NCBI GenBank assembly: GCA_964432415.1
Contig: CAYSNW010000001.1
Coordinates: forward strand, 1 to 64,000
Source of the DNA: JAFECT01 sp964432415
GTDB lineage: Bacteria; Pseudomonadota; Alphaproteobacteria; Caulobacterales; Caulobacteraceae
Direction: 5' to 3'
DNA: 64,000 bases
The position numbers and the translations under genes are program-made. The notes under the pieces were generated by a model, which was not told the DNA's origin, made no database searches, and saw only the letters and a list, made by a program, of their open reading frames with translations. Of the stretch, positions 49,961 to 58,481 are shown in pieces. How positions within the stretch are numbered: the stretch's first letter is position 1; each line of letters opens with the position of its first letter.

Positions 49961-51471
49961 TGCGCGGCCGCCCAGGCGGCGAAACCGGCGATCATCAGGG
50001 CGGCGACCGAGGCCGCCAGCGCCCAGCGGCCGATACGGTCCGGGGCGTTGATGGTCACCGGCGGCTGCGGTTCGGCGGCGTTTTCCGCCAGCTGGGTCAG
50101 GGTCTTCACCGCGCTGACCACATTCATCACCTGTTCGCGGATGCGCGCCGGCGGCGACAGTTCGCGCGCGATCCAGCGTTCGACCACTGGAGCGGCCGCC
50201 GCCCAGATGTCGTGGTCGGGATCGACGCGGCGGGCCACGCCCTCCACTGTCACCATGGTCTTCTGCAGCAGCACCAGTTCGGGCCGCAGACGCATGTCGA
50301 ACAGGGCGGTGATCTCGAACAGCTGGGCCAGCAGCCGGCCCATGGAAACGTCGCGCGAGGGCCGTCCGAAGATCGGCTCGCCCACGGCTCTCAGCGCCTG
50401 GGCGAAGTCGTCGACCGCGTGGTGGCGCGGCACATAGCCGGCCTCGAAGTGCACCTCGGCCACCCGGCGGTAGTCCTTGCGCAGGAAACCCCACAGGATC
50501 TCGGCCAGGTAGCGGCGCTCCTTGATCCCGATGCGCCCGATGATGCCGAAGTCCACCGCCGTGACCTCATGCGGCGGCGCGCAGAACAGGTTGCCCTCGT
50601 GCAGGTCGGCGTGGAAGGCGCCGTGATCCAAGGCCTGGGTCAGGAAGGCGCGGATGATATTGTCGGCCAGGACCTTGCGCTCCAGCCCCGGCTGCTCCAG
50701 CGCGGCCGGGTCGCTCATGGCCACGCCGCGCGCCCACTCCACGGTCAGCACCCGCTTGCCGACCCCGTCCCAGACCACTTCCGGCGCGCGCATATAGCCG
50801 TCGCGCGCCATGACCGCGCCCAGTTCGGACACGGCGGCGGCCTCGAGCCTCAGGTCCATCTCCAACTCCAGCGAGCGGGCCACGGTGGCCACGAACGCCT
50901 GGGGCTCCAGCCGGCGCACCGGCGGCGCCAGCCGCGCAATGATCCGCGCGCCCAGCCGCATGGCCTCCACATCCTTCGCCACCCGTTGCTCGATCCCGGG
51001 GCGCAGCACCTTGACCGCCACCACCCGGCCGTCGTGCAGGATCGCTCGATGTGCCTGGGCGATGGAGGCGGCGGCCACCGCGTCGCCGACCTCGCTGAAC
51101 AGGGCCGCGAGCGGACGGCCGAGCGAGGTCTCGATCTGGGCCCGCGCCGTGTCGGAATCGAAGGGCGGCAGGCGGTCCTTCAGCCGGCTCAGGTCCTCGG
51201 CGAACTGGCCGCCGAAGATGTCGGCCCGGGTGGACAGCAGCTGTCCCAGCTTGATCGAGACGGGTCCCAGCCGCTCGAAGGCCCTGGCCAGCCGCTCGCC
51301 GGGCCGGCCGCGCCGGGCCTGGGGCCCGGCGAACAGGTGGGCGAAGCCGGCCAGCAGCCGCGCGGGGCCCGACAGCAGGGGCGTGATCTCGCGCGGCGCC
51401 AGGGCGTCCTCGCGGGCCAGCACCCATCCTGCCGCCACCAGGCGCAGGGCTGCGGAGATCTTCAGGCCCAT
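49957..51471 (-). CDS. ubiB: UbiB (ABC1/ADCK atypical kinase of ubiquinone synthesis)
   Basis: A 504-residue protein. The KxGQ motif appears as GPVSIKLGQLLSTRAD, the Ala-rich loop as AAASIAQAHRAIL, the lysine strand as VVAVKVLRPGIE, and DLHEGNLFCAP and VDFGIIGRI match the catalytic/DFG-like motifs. The C-terminus ends in a hydrophobic helix (WALAASVAALMIAGFAAWAA). Operon with ubiE, 7 bases upstream. Needed for ubiquinone assembly; exact chemistry is debated. Confidence 0.95.
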   Translation of the reverse strand: MGLKISAALRLVAAGWVLAREDALAPREITPLLSGPARLLAGFAHLFAGPQARRGRPGERLARAFERLGPVSIKLGQLLSTRADIFGGQFAEDLSRLKDRLPPFDSDTARAQIETSLGRPLAALFSEVGDAVAAASIAQAHRAILHDGRVVAVKVLRPGIEQRVAKDVEAMRLGARIIARLAPPVRRLEPQAFVATVARSLELEMDLRLEAAAVSELGAVMARDGYMRAPEVVWDGVGKRVLTVEWARGVAMSDPAALEQPGLERKVLADNIIRAFLTQALDHGAFHADLHEGNLFCAPPHEVTAVDFGIIGRIGIKERRYLAEILWGFLRKDYRRVAEVHFEAGYVPRHHAVDDFAQALRAVGEPIFGRPSRDVSMGRLLAQLFEITALFDMRLRPELVLLQKTMVTVEGVARRVDPDHDIWAAAAPVVERWIARELSPPARIREQVMNVVSAVKTLTQLAENAAEPQPPVTINAPDRIGRWALAASVAALMIAGFAAWAAAH

Positions 51472-51478
51472 GGCCGCC

Positions 51479-52240
51479 TCAGACGGCCCAGCCGTGGTGG
51501 AGCGCGACCACCCCGGCCGTGAAATTGGTCCAGCCGACGCGGGCGAACCCCGCCTCGCTCATCATGGCCGCGAAGGTCTTCTGGTCCGGGAAGCGGCGGA
51601 TGCTCTCCACCAGGTACTGGTAGCTCTCGCGGTCCTTGGCGATCCAGCCGCCGATGGCCGGGATCACCTTGAAGGAATAGGCGTCGTAGGCGTTCTGCAG
51701 CGCCTCGGTCACGGGCCGGGAGAACTCCAGGCACAGGAACCGCCCGCCGGGCTTGAGCACCCGGCGTGCCTCTCTCAGCGCCGCCGGCACGTCGGCCACG
51801 TTGCGGATGCCGAAGGCGATGACATAGGCGTCGGCGCTGGCGTCCGGCAGGGCCAGATTCTGGGCGTCGCCGACCGACCAGGCGATCTCAGGCTCGGAGC
51901 CGCGCGCGATGCCCTCGCGCACCATTTCCTGATTGTAGTCGACGACCAGGATGCGGGCGTCGGCCCCGCCGCGCCGTTGTTGGGCGCGCCTTGCCAGCTT
52001 CGCAAAGCGCCGGGCCAGGTCGCCGGTGCCGCCGGCGCAGTCGATGATGGTCTCGCCGGGCTGCGGGTTCAGCCGCGCGGCGCAGGCGTCCTTCCACAGC
52101 CGGTGGACCCCCGCGCTCATCAGGTCGTTCATCAGGTCGTAGCGGAAGGCCACGCGCTCGAACACGCCGCGCACGAGCGCGACCTTCTCGGTCGCCTCGA
52201 CGTCGCGGAACCCGAAACTGGAACGGCGCTGCTCGGTCAT
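51479..52240 (-). CDS. ubiE: Ubiquinone biosynthesis C-methyltransferase UbiE
   Basis: A 253-residue SAM methyltransferase of ubiquinone/menaquinone synthesis. The ATG at 52240 begins MTEQRRSSFGFRDVEATEK. UbiE signatures: VFERVAFRYDLMNDLMSAGV, HRLWKDAC, IIDCAGGTGDLARRF, YVIAFGIRNVADVPAALREA and FLCLEFSRP. An upstream extension through the palindromic repeat (52301-52410) is non-coding. Operon with ubiB. Confidence 0.96.
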   Translation of the reverse strand: MTEQRRSSFGFRDVEATEKVALVRGVFERVAFRYDLMNDLMSAGVHRLWKDACAARLNPQPGETIIDCAGGTGDLARRFAKLARRAQQRRGGADARILVVDYNQEMVREGIARGSEPEIAWSVGDAQNLALPDASADAYVIAFGIRNVADVPAALREARRVLKPGGRFLCLEFSRPVTEALQNAYDAYSFKVIPAIGGWIAKDRESYQYLVESIRRFPDQKTFAAMMSEAGFARVGWTNFTAGVVALHHGWAV

Positions 52241-52300
52241 TGGCGGCCTTCTAAACCGAAAACCCCCGCGCGTAACCGCCCTTCGCCTGCGTAGGTCCCA

Positions 52301-52410
52301 GAGCACGATGCGATCAGATGGAAACATCTGATTGCTGAATCGTGCTCTACATCCAAAAGTGTAGAGCATGTCCGGGCGCAAAAGTGGGGCCACTTTTGCA
52401 TGACATGCTC
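52301..52410. repeat. Bipartite palindromic element between ald and ubiE
   Basis: Inverted copy of the element at 28188-28297: 52301-52347 (inner stem ATCAGATG/CATCTGAT) and 52364-52410. The end base belongs to the ald stop codon region (CTA at 52410-52412). The 16-bp linker differs from the hrcA copy. The stem carries a compensated substitution relative to that copy. Confidence 0.9.
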
Positions 52411-53522
52411 TAGTTCCAGCAGCCGTAGGGGTCCTTGAACGGCATGTTCAGCGCCTCGGCCACCGCGGGGTGGGTCAGTTCGCCGTTCAACACGTTCAGG
52501 CCGCGGGCCAGATGAGGGTTCTTTTCCAGGGCCTTCAAGCCGTGGTCCGCCAGCGCCAGGCCGAAGGGCAGGGTGGCGTTGTTCAGAGCCTCCGACGAGG
52601 TCCGGGGCGCCGCGCCCGGCATGTTGGCCACGCAGTAGTGCACGACGCCGTCGACCGTGTAGGTCGGGTTGGCGTGGGTGGTGGCGTGGGAGGTCTCGAA
52701 GCAGCCGCCCTGGTCGATGGACACGTCCACCAGCACCGAGCCCGGCTTCATGCGCTTCAGGTGTTCCTTGCGCACCAGCTTGGGGGCGGCGGCGCCGGCG
52801 GTCAGCACCGCGCCGATCACCACGTCGGCCTTCAGGATCTCCTCCTCCACCGCGTCGAGCGAGGAGAAGCGGGTCAGGACGCGGCCCAGGAAAATGTCGT
52901 CGATCTCGCGCATGCGCGGCAGCGAGCGCTCGATGACCACGACCTCGGCGTTCAGGCCCATGGCCATGCGCGCGGCGTTCATGCCGACCACGCCGCCGCC
53001 CAGCACCACGACGCGGGCGGGCGAGACGCCCGGCACGCCGCAGAGCAGCAGGCCCATGCCCCCATTGTGCTTGAGCAGGGTCTCGGCCGCGGAGAAGACC
53101 GCAATGCGGCCCGCGACTTCGGACATCGGCGCCAGCAGCGGCAGGCCGCCACGGGCGTCGGTGACGGTCTCGTAGGCGATCGCCGCGCAGCCGGACTTGA
53201 GCAGGCCGTGGGTCTGGTCGGGATCGGGCGCCAGGTGCAGGTAGGTGAAGAGGATCTGGTTGGGTTTCAGCTTCACCCATTCGACGGCCTGGGGCTCCTT
53301 GACCTTCACGATCATGTCGGCCTGGTCGAACACGGCGTCCGCATCGGCGACGATGCGCGCGCCGGCGCGCACATAGGCGTCGTCCGGGAAGCCCGCGCCG
53401 ACGCCGGCGCCGGCCTGGATCAGGACGTCATGGCCGTGGGCGACGTATTCGCGCGCGGCGGTGGGGGTGAGGCCCACGCGGTATTCGTCGGGCTTGATCT
53501 CTTTCGGAACACCAACGCGCAT
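52410..53522 (-). CDS. ald: Alanine dehydrogenase
   Basis: A 370-residue NAD-dependent L-alanine dehydrogenase (alanine to pyruvate plus ammonium). It starts MRVGVPKEIKPDEYRVGLTP with catalytic Lys/Arg; MIVKVKEPQAVEW, LLCGVPGVSPARVVVLGGGV (nucleotide motif) and DVSIDQGGCFETSHATTHAN with active-site Asp are all present. It ends PYGCWN. Divergent from an Lrp/AsnC gene 123 bases away, a common regulator pairing for ald. Confidence 0.96.
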   Translation of the reverse strand: MRVGVPKEIKPDEYRVGLTPTAAREYVAHGHDVLIQAGAGVGAGFPDDAYVRAGARIVADADAVFDQADMIVKVKEPQAVEWVKLKPNQILFTYLHLAPDPDQTHGLLKSGCAAIAYETVTDARGGLPLLAPMSEVAGRIAVFSAAETLLKHNGGMGLLLCGVPGVSPARVVVLGGGVVGMNAARMAMGLNAEVVVIERSLPRMREIDDIFLGRVLTRFSSLDAVEEEILKADVVIGAVLTAGAAAPKLVRKEHLKRMKPGSVLVDVSIDQGGCFETSHATTHANPTYTVDGVVHYCVANMPGAAPRTSSEALNNATLPFGLALADHGLKALEKNPHLARGLNVLNGELTHPAVAEALNMPFKDPYGCWN

Positions 53523-53645
53523 CGCTCATCTCCGGTCAGGGGTTTGAAGGCGGGCGGATACTAGCGCCGAGGCCGCGCAAGTTCCTGTTGTTTTGCCCCG
53601 AATGTCGGCCCAGATTGGCGCGATCCGCCGATTTTCGAGCCAGAC

Positions 53646-54119
53646 ATGACGCTTTCCGCCACAGAACTCGACCAGACCGATAGGAAATTGCTCACCCGGC
53701 TGCAGCGGGAGGGCCGGATCAGCAACGTCGACCTGGCCCAGGCCTGCAACCTGTCGGAATCCGCCTGCCTGCGCCGGGTGCGCCGGCTGGAGGAGCAGGC
53801 GGTGATCAGCCGCTACGCCGCGGTGGTCAACGAACGCGCGGTCGGCCTGCCGCTGTCGGTCTTCGTCACCGTCACCCTGTCGTCACAGTCGGAACAGGCG
53901 CTCACCGCCTTCGAGAAGGCCATCTCCGGGGTGCGTGAGGTGGCGGAGTGCTACCTGATGACCGGCGGCTCGGACTACTTGCTGCGCCTGGTGGTGCGCG
54001 ACGTGGACGATCTGGAACGGGTGCACAGCGGGGAACTGACCCGCATCGCCGGCGTGACGCGGGTGTCGTCCTCGATCGCCATGCGCACCGTGGTCAAGCG
54101 CGCGGAGCTGCCGCTCTAG
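53646..54119 (+). CDS. Lrp/AsnC-family transcriptional regulator
   Basis: A 157-residue regulator. The N-terminal HTH is LDQTDRKLLTRLQREGRISN then VDLAQACNLSESACLRRVRR. The C-terminal RAM domain shows VSVFVTVTLSSQ-like strands, VREVAECYLMTGGSDYLLRL and VTRVSSSIAMRTVV. The target is inferred to be the divergent ald promoter (53523-53645), with alanine or a similar amino acid as effector. Confidence 0.9.
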   Translation: MTLSATELDQTDRKLLTRLQREGRISNVDLAQACNLSESACLRRVRRLEEQAVISRYAAVVNERAVGLPLSVFVTVTLSSQSEQALTAFEKAISGVREVAECYLMTGGSDYLLRLVVRDVDDLERVHSGELTRIAGVTRVSSSIAMRTVVKRAELPL

Positions 54120-54183
54120 AAACTCTGCGGGAAGTCGCGCGTTTCCACGCCGTGTCGGGGCCTCGTCTTTACGGAGTAGGCTT

Positions 54184-54558
54184 ATGACCCAACTTCCCGC
54201 CTTCCTCGCCCGCACCGCCGTTGCGGCCTCGCTGGGCCTTTCCACCCTCGCCCTGGCCGCCGTCCCGGTGTCCGCCCAGGAGCGCGAGCCGGACCTGCGC
54301 TTCATCCCCCACGAGGAAGTCGCCTGCATGGACGACGGCACGGCCTGCGCGACCTACCGGTGCGACATCACCGGCGACTGCGTCCGCATTACCGAGTGGC
54401 GCGCGGTGGAGCGTCCCTGGCGCTATCGCGGCTATCACAGCGTGACCAATGTGGATGATGGGACCGAGCTTCGGGTCCGCTGCGACGCGGACAGCCGCTG
54501 CGCCTCCTTCCGCTGCGACGAGTTCAGCAACTGCGAGCGGGTCAGCGACTGGCGCTGA
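54184..54558 (+). CDS. Secreted Cys-rich repeat protein, paralogue 1
   Basis: A 124-residue exported protein (signal TAVAASLGLSTLALAAVPVS). The mature part contains two copies of a Cys module: ACMDDGTACATYRCDITGDC and RCDADSRCASFRCDEFSNC, each followed by a short basic/aromatic stretch (RITEW, RVSDW). Likely disulfide-rich. Related modules occur in the 54731 gene. Function unknown. A strong terminator follows at 54581-54612. Confidence 0.72.
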   Translation: MTQLPAFLARTAVAASLGLSTLALAAVPVSAQEREPDLRFIPHEEVACMDDGTACATYRCDITGDCVRITEWRAVERPWRYRGYHSVTNVDDGTELRVRCDADSRCASFRCDEFSNCERVSDWR

Positions 54559-54580
54559 ACCCGCCCAGCAACACCCTGAG

Positions 54581-54612
54581 ACGCCTCCGCCCACGCGGAG
54601 GCGTTTTCTTTT
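54581..54612 (+). terminator. Rho-independent terminator
   Basis: A perfect 10-bp stem ACGCCTCCGC/GCGGAGGCGT (54581-54590 with 54595-54604), 4-base loop, then a T-rich tract TTTTCTTTT. Ends the 54184 gene's transcript. Confidence 0.88.
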
Positions 54613-54730
54613 GCGGCGCCCTGAACGCAGGGTTTTAATCTTGGCCGTTGTTCATTTTCCGTTCATGCAAACATTTGATTTGTTTCGCGTTACCTACGCA
54701 TGTCGGGGGAGCATAAGCAGGAGTGATGTT

Positions 54731-55096
54731 ATGCTTAAGCTTTCCAGATCGATCCTTCCGGCCTCCGTCGCGGGCGCCGTGATCGGCCTTTCGACCCTGA
54801 CCACCGGCGTGATGACCGCCTCGGCCCAGGACTGGCGCTACAGCTACGCGCCGCGCACCGACTACCGCTGCACCTCCGACGGACGCTGCGCCACCTATCG
54901 CTGCGACTACGACGGCGACAACTGTCGCCGGGTGAGCGGCTGGAGCTACCGCGGCTACCGGGGCTACCGGGGCTATCGCGACTATTCCTACGGCTACCGC
55001 ACCGAGACGCGCTGTACCTGGGACCGCTGCGCCAGCTACCGCTGTGACGCCGACGGCGACCGCTGCGTGCGCACCAGCGGCTTCTGGGTGCGCTAA
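54731..55096 (+). CDS. Secreted Cys-rich repeat protein, paralogue 2
   Basis: A 121-residue exported protein; the ATG at 54731 follows AGGAG, with signal ASVAGAVIGLSTLTTGVMTA. Two Cys modules, RCTSDGRCATYRCDYDGDNC and RCTWDRCASYRCDADGDRC, flank an aromatic/Arg/Gly spacer with YRG repeats. Homologous to the preceding gene; about 170 bases of AT-richer leader (54613-54730) separate them, so it probably has its own promoter. Function unknown. Confidence 0.72.
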   Translation: MLKLSRSILPASVAGAVIGLSTLTTGVMTASAQDWRYSYAPRTDYRCTSDGRCATYRCDYDGDNCRRVSGWSYRGYRGYRGYRDYSYGYRTETRCTWDRCASYRCDADGDRCVRTSGFWVR

Positions 55097-55127
55097 CCCG
55101 CCCGGATTGACGAGAACCTGATGACGG

Positions 55128-55153
55128 CGCCCCCGGCCACGCGGCCGGGGGCG
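55128..55153 (+). terminator. Stem-loop terminator after the second Cys-rich gene
   Basis: A perfect 11-bp stem (CGCCCCCGGCC, 55128-55138, with GGCCGGGGGCG, 55143-55153), 4-base loop, but only two T follow. A terminator is likely though less certain than the one at 54581. Confidence 0.65.
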
Positions 55154-55225
55154 TTGCGTCGCCCACGCCCTTGAGTTTCCCGCCGGCTGTGGTCTTGTCC
55201 GCAGCGAGCAACCCCGGGGGACCCC

Positions 55226-55630
55226 ATGTCCGGCCAGAACGCTGAGCTTATTCGCGGTATCTATTCCGCTTTCGCCGCCGGTGACGTCGAGGGGGTGCTG
55301 GGGGCCATGAGTCCCGACATCGTCTGGAACGAGGCGGAAAACTTCCCCTACGCCGACGGCAACCCCTACGTGGGACCCATGGCGGTGGCCACCGGGGTCT
55401 TCGCGCGCTGCGCCGGCGAATGGGACGGCTTCACCGTCGAGGTCGACGAAATCCTGGACGCCGGGGACACGGTGGTGGCGCTGGGCCACTACCTCGGCGC
55501 CTACAAGGCCACGGGCCGCTCCATGCGCACCCAGTTCGCCCACGTCTGGCGCGTGTCGGGCGGCAAGGCGACGCGCTTCCAGCAGTACGCCGACACCCTG
55601 CAGGCCCACCGGGTCACCGCCGCGGCCTAG
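55226..55630 (+). CDS. NTF2-like / SnoaL-like ketosteroid-isomerase-fold protein
   Basis: A 134-residue single-domain protein with the SnoaL-like pattern: ELIRGIYSAFAAGDVEGVLG, AMSPDIVWNEAENFPYADGN, VALGHYLGAYKATGRSMRTQ and FAHVWRVSGGKATRFQQYAD. These small cone-shaped folds include isomerases and binding proteins; the substrate is unknown. Convergent with gabD, sharing a 4-base stop overlap. Confidence 0.85.
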   Translation: MSGQNAELIRGIYSAFAAGDVEGVLGAMSPDIVWNEAENFPYADGNPYVGPMAVATGVFARCAGEWDGFTVEVDEILDAGDTVVALGHYLGAYKATGRSMRTQFAHVWRVSGGKATRFQQYADTLQAHRVTAAA

Positions 55631-57111
55631 ATCGATTTCAGCGCCAGGGTCACCGACTTGACGCTGAGGTATTCGTCGATGCCCCAGCGCGAGCCTTCGC
55701 GCCCGAAGCCCGACTGCTTGACCCCGCCGAAAGGGACCGCAGCGTTGGAGATGATGCCGGTGTTCACCCCTACGATTCCGTCCTCCAGCGCCTTCGCGAA
55801 CCGCATGGCCCGGTCCAGGTCGTGGGTGAAGAAGTAGGAGGCCAGGCCGAATTCGGAGTGGTTGCAGCGCGCCAGCACCGCGGCCTCGTCGTCGAAGGCG
55901 AAGACCGGGACCACGGGTCCGAAGGTCTCCTCGTGGGTGAACAGCTCGTCCTCGCCCCCGGCCAGGACCGTGGGGGTGAAGAAGCGCCCGCCGCGCTCGT
56001 GGCGGCCGCCGCCGGTGGTGACCTTCGCGCCCGACGCCTTCGTCCGGACGATGTGGTCTTCGACCTTGAGCAGGGCCTTCGGTTCGATCAGCGGGCCGAT
56101 CTTCACGTCCGGCTCGAAGGGCGTTCCGACCTTCAGCGCGGCGACGGCCGCGGTGATCGCCTCGACGTAGCGGTCGAACAGGCTGCGATGCACATAGATG
56201 CGGTTGGGGCAGACGCAGGTCTGGCCGGCGTTCCTGAACTTGCCCTTGATGGTCTCGGCCACGGCGAGATCCAGATCGGCGTCCTCGAACACCACGAGCG
56301 GCGCGGCGCCCCCCAGCTCCATCGACAGCCGTTTCAGGGTCGGCGCCGACTGCTCCATCAGCCTGCGGCCCACCGGGGTTGATCCGGTGAAGCTCAGCTT
56401 GCGGATCAGGGGCGAGGCGGTCAGGGCCTCGCCGATCGCCTCGTGGCCGCCGGTGACCACGCTGAACACGCCCTCGGGGATACCCGCCTCCAGCGCCAGC
56501 TCGGCCAGGGCGATGGCGGTGAAGGGCGTCTGCATCGCGGGCTTGAGCACCACCGTGCAGCCGGCCGCAAAGGCCGGGCCGACCTTGCGCGTGATCATGG
56601 CGGCCGGAAAATTCCACGGCGTGATCATGGCGGCCGGTCCGACGGCCTGCTTGATGCTGAGGATGGTGTGGCCCGCGATGGGGCTCTCCATCGCCTCGCC
56701 CGAAAGCGTCTCGGCCTGGTCGGCGAACCATTTCAGAAAGCCGTTGGCGTAGCGGACCTCGCCCTTGGCCTCCTCGAAGGGCTTGCCGTTCTCGATCGAC
56801 ATCAGGGCCGCGAGACCCGCCTCGTTCTGGTCTACGAGCGCGGCCCATTTGCGCAGCAGTGTCGCGCGCTCGGTCTGGGGGCGCCTCGACCAGTCGGGGA
56901 AGGCGTCGGCCGCCGCCTGGATCGCGGTCTGGGTCTCGGCCGTGCCCAGATCGGGGACGGCGCCGATAACCTGTTCGGTCGAGGGATCGTCGACCTCGAT
57001 CATCCGCGCGCCACGCGCGACCCGCTTGCCGGCGATGATCGCGTGCTCGCGGATCAGCTTCAGGCCCTGGGCTCTGGCCTGGTCCGCCGCCGTTGCGCCG
57101 CTGTCGGCCAT
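55627..57111 (-). CDS. gabD: NAD(P)-dependent succinate-semialdehyde dehydrogenase
   Basis: A 494-residue aldehyde dehydrogenase close to GabD. ITPWNFPAAMITRKVGPAFA is the coenzyme-binding entry, SFTGSTPVGRRLMEQSA the nucleotide loop, MELGGAAPLVVFEDADLDLA holds the active Glu, and RNAGQTCVCPNRIYVH has the catalytic Cys. VNTGIISNAAVPFGGVKQSG matches SSADH. It oxidises succinate semialdehyde (GABA degradation), though related aldehydes are possible. Lies 16 bases downstream of the FMN-oxidase gene. Confidence 0.9.
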   Translation of the reverse strand: MADSGATAADQARAQGLKLIREHAIIAGKRVARGARMIEVDDPSTEQVIGAVPDLGTAETQTAIQAAADAFPDWSRRPQTERATLLRKWAALVDQNEAGLAALMSIENGKPFEEAKGEVRYANGFLKWFADQAETLSGEAMESPIAGHTILSIKQAVGPAAMITPWNFPAAMITRKVGPAFAAGCTVVLKPAMQTPFTAIALAELALEAGIPEGVFSVVTGGHEAIGEALTASPLIRKLSFTGSTPVGRRLMEQSAPTLKRLSMELGGAAPLVVFEDADLDLAVAETIKGKFRNAGQTCVCPNRIYVHRSLFDRYVEAITAAVAALKVGTPFEPDVKIGPLIEPKALLKVEDHIVRTKASGAKVTTGGGRHERGGRFFTPTVLAGGEDELFTHEETFGPVVPVFAFDDEAAVLARCNHSEFGLASYFFTHDLDRAMRFAKALEDGIVGVNTGIISNAAVPFGGVKQSGFGREGSRWGIDEYLSVKSVTLALKSI

Positions 57112-57127
57112 GTCGTTCTCCCTGGGT

Positions 57128-58294
57128 TCAGACCGCCGAGAGGGCCTCGCGTCCGACCTCGGCGGCGCTGGTCCAACCGCTGAGCGCCAGCGTCAGGTCC
57201 AGCTCGGCGATCAGATTGGCCAGGACCGAGGCGACCCCGGCCTGGCCGCCCGCCGCCAGGCCCCAGACATAGGGACGACCGACGCAGACCGCATCGGCCC
57301 CCAGCGCCAGGGCCTTCATGGCGTCGGCGCCCGAACGGATTCCGGAATCGAACAGCACCGGGATCTTGCCCGCCACCCGCTCGGCGCAGAGCGGCAGCAT
57401 GTCCGCCGATCCCGCCGCCCCGTCGACTTGGCGTCCCCCATGGTTGGAGACCACGATGCCGTCGAAGCCGTGCTTGACCGCCAGGGCCGCGTCCTCGGGG
57501 TGCTGCACGCCCTTGAGCAGGATCGGCAGGCGGCAGACCCGCCGCAGGCTCTTCAGCTTCTCCCAGGTCAGCGACGGGTCGGAATAGATCTGGGTGAACA
57601 GCGCCGCGGCCGCCAGCGGGTTCTTTTCCGGCGGCTCGGGCAGCATCTTCCGGAAGACCGGATCGGAGGTGTACTGGGCGATACCCTGGCCGCGCAGGAA
57701 GGGCAGGTGCGCCAGGTCCAGGTCGCGCGTGCGCCAGCCCAGGATGGTGGTGTCCAGCGTCACCACCACCGCCTCGCAGCCGGCCGCCTCAGCGCGCCGC
57801 GCCAGGGAGGCGACCAGGTCGTCCGAGCGGCCCCAGTAGAGCTGGAACCACTTGGGTCCCGGCGCGCAGTCGGCGATCTGCTCCATCGGATAGGAGGCCT
57901 GGTTGGAGATGATCATCGGCACGCCCGCGGCGCCGGCCGCGCGCGCTACCGCGAGATCGGCCTCCGGATGGGCCAGGGACAGCACCCCGATGGGGGCGGT
58001 CAGCAACGGGGTCGGCAACACCTTGCCGAACAGCCGAACCGAGAGGTCGCGGCGGGAGCAGTCGCGCGCCATGCGCGGCACGATCTTCCAGCGGTCCAGC
58101 GCCGAACGGTTGGCCGTCATGGTGCTCTCGCGCCCTGCCCCGCCGGCGATGTAGGCGTGGGCCTCCGGGCTCAGCTTTTCGCGGGCCAGGGCCTCGAGCC
58201 GATCGAGGTCGAAGGGGGTTGCGGGACGCTGGCCCTGCAGGCCGCGCATGTAGGTCTCGCCCTGCCGCGCCAGTCCCGGACCGACCTCGCTCAT
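57128..58294 (-). CDS. FMN-dependent alpha-hydroxy-acid oxidase family (lactate 2-monooxygenase-like)
   Basis: A 388-residue TIM-barrel flavoenzyme. AHAYIAGGAGRESTMTANRS is the substrate/FMN entry; LTAPIGVLSLAHPEADLAVA, then KWFQLYWGRSDDLVASLARR, DAALAVKHGFDGIVVSNHGG (catalytic His with RQVDGA) and VLFDSGIRSGADAMKALALG follow. The overall pattern resembles lactate 2-monooxygenase more than L-lactate dehydrogenase LldD, but the substrate is not fixed by sequence. Operon with gabD. Confidence 0.85.
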   Translation of the reverse strand: MSEVGPGLARQGETYMRGLQGQRPATPFDLDRLEALAREKLSPEAHAYIAGGAGRESTMTANRSALDRWKIVPRMARDCSRRDLSVRLFGKVLPTPLLTAPIGVLSLAHPEADLAVARAAGAAGVPMIISNQASYPMEQIADCAPGPKWFQLYWGRSDDLVASLARRAEAAGCEAVVVTLDTTILGWRTRDLDLAHLPFLRGQGIAQYTSDPVFRKMLPEPPEKNPLAAAALFTQIYSDPSLTWEKLKSLRRVCRLPILLKGVQHPEDAALAVKHGFDGIVVSNHGGRQVDGAAGSADMLPLCAERVAGKIPVLFDSGIRSGADAMKALALGADAVCVGRPYVWGLAAGGQAGVASVLANLIAELDLTLALSGWTSAAEVGREALSAV

Positions 58295-58481
58295 GCCTCA
58301 GACTCCGCCCCGATTGCGCACCTCAACTCGCTACGGCGGCGCGGCTTCCGACGCAACGCTCCGACGGGCGAATCCGGGACGATGAGGACGCCGAGAACAC
58401 ATTTTCGAGAACACCGTTCGGCGCATTGACCACACCCCTCGGTTAAGCTTCTCATCGTCTCGCTTCGCGGGAGCGACTCTC

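Noticed and set aside
54955..54985. GGCTACCGG tandem repeats as a regulatory repeat
   Set aside because: They encode the YRG repeats inside the Cys-rich protein and are in frame.
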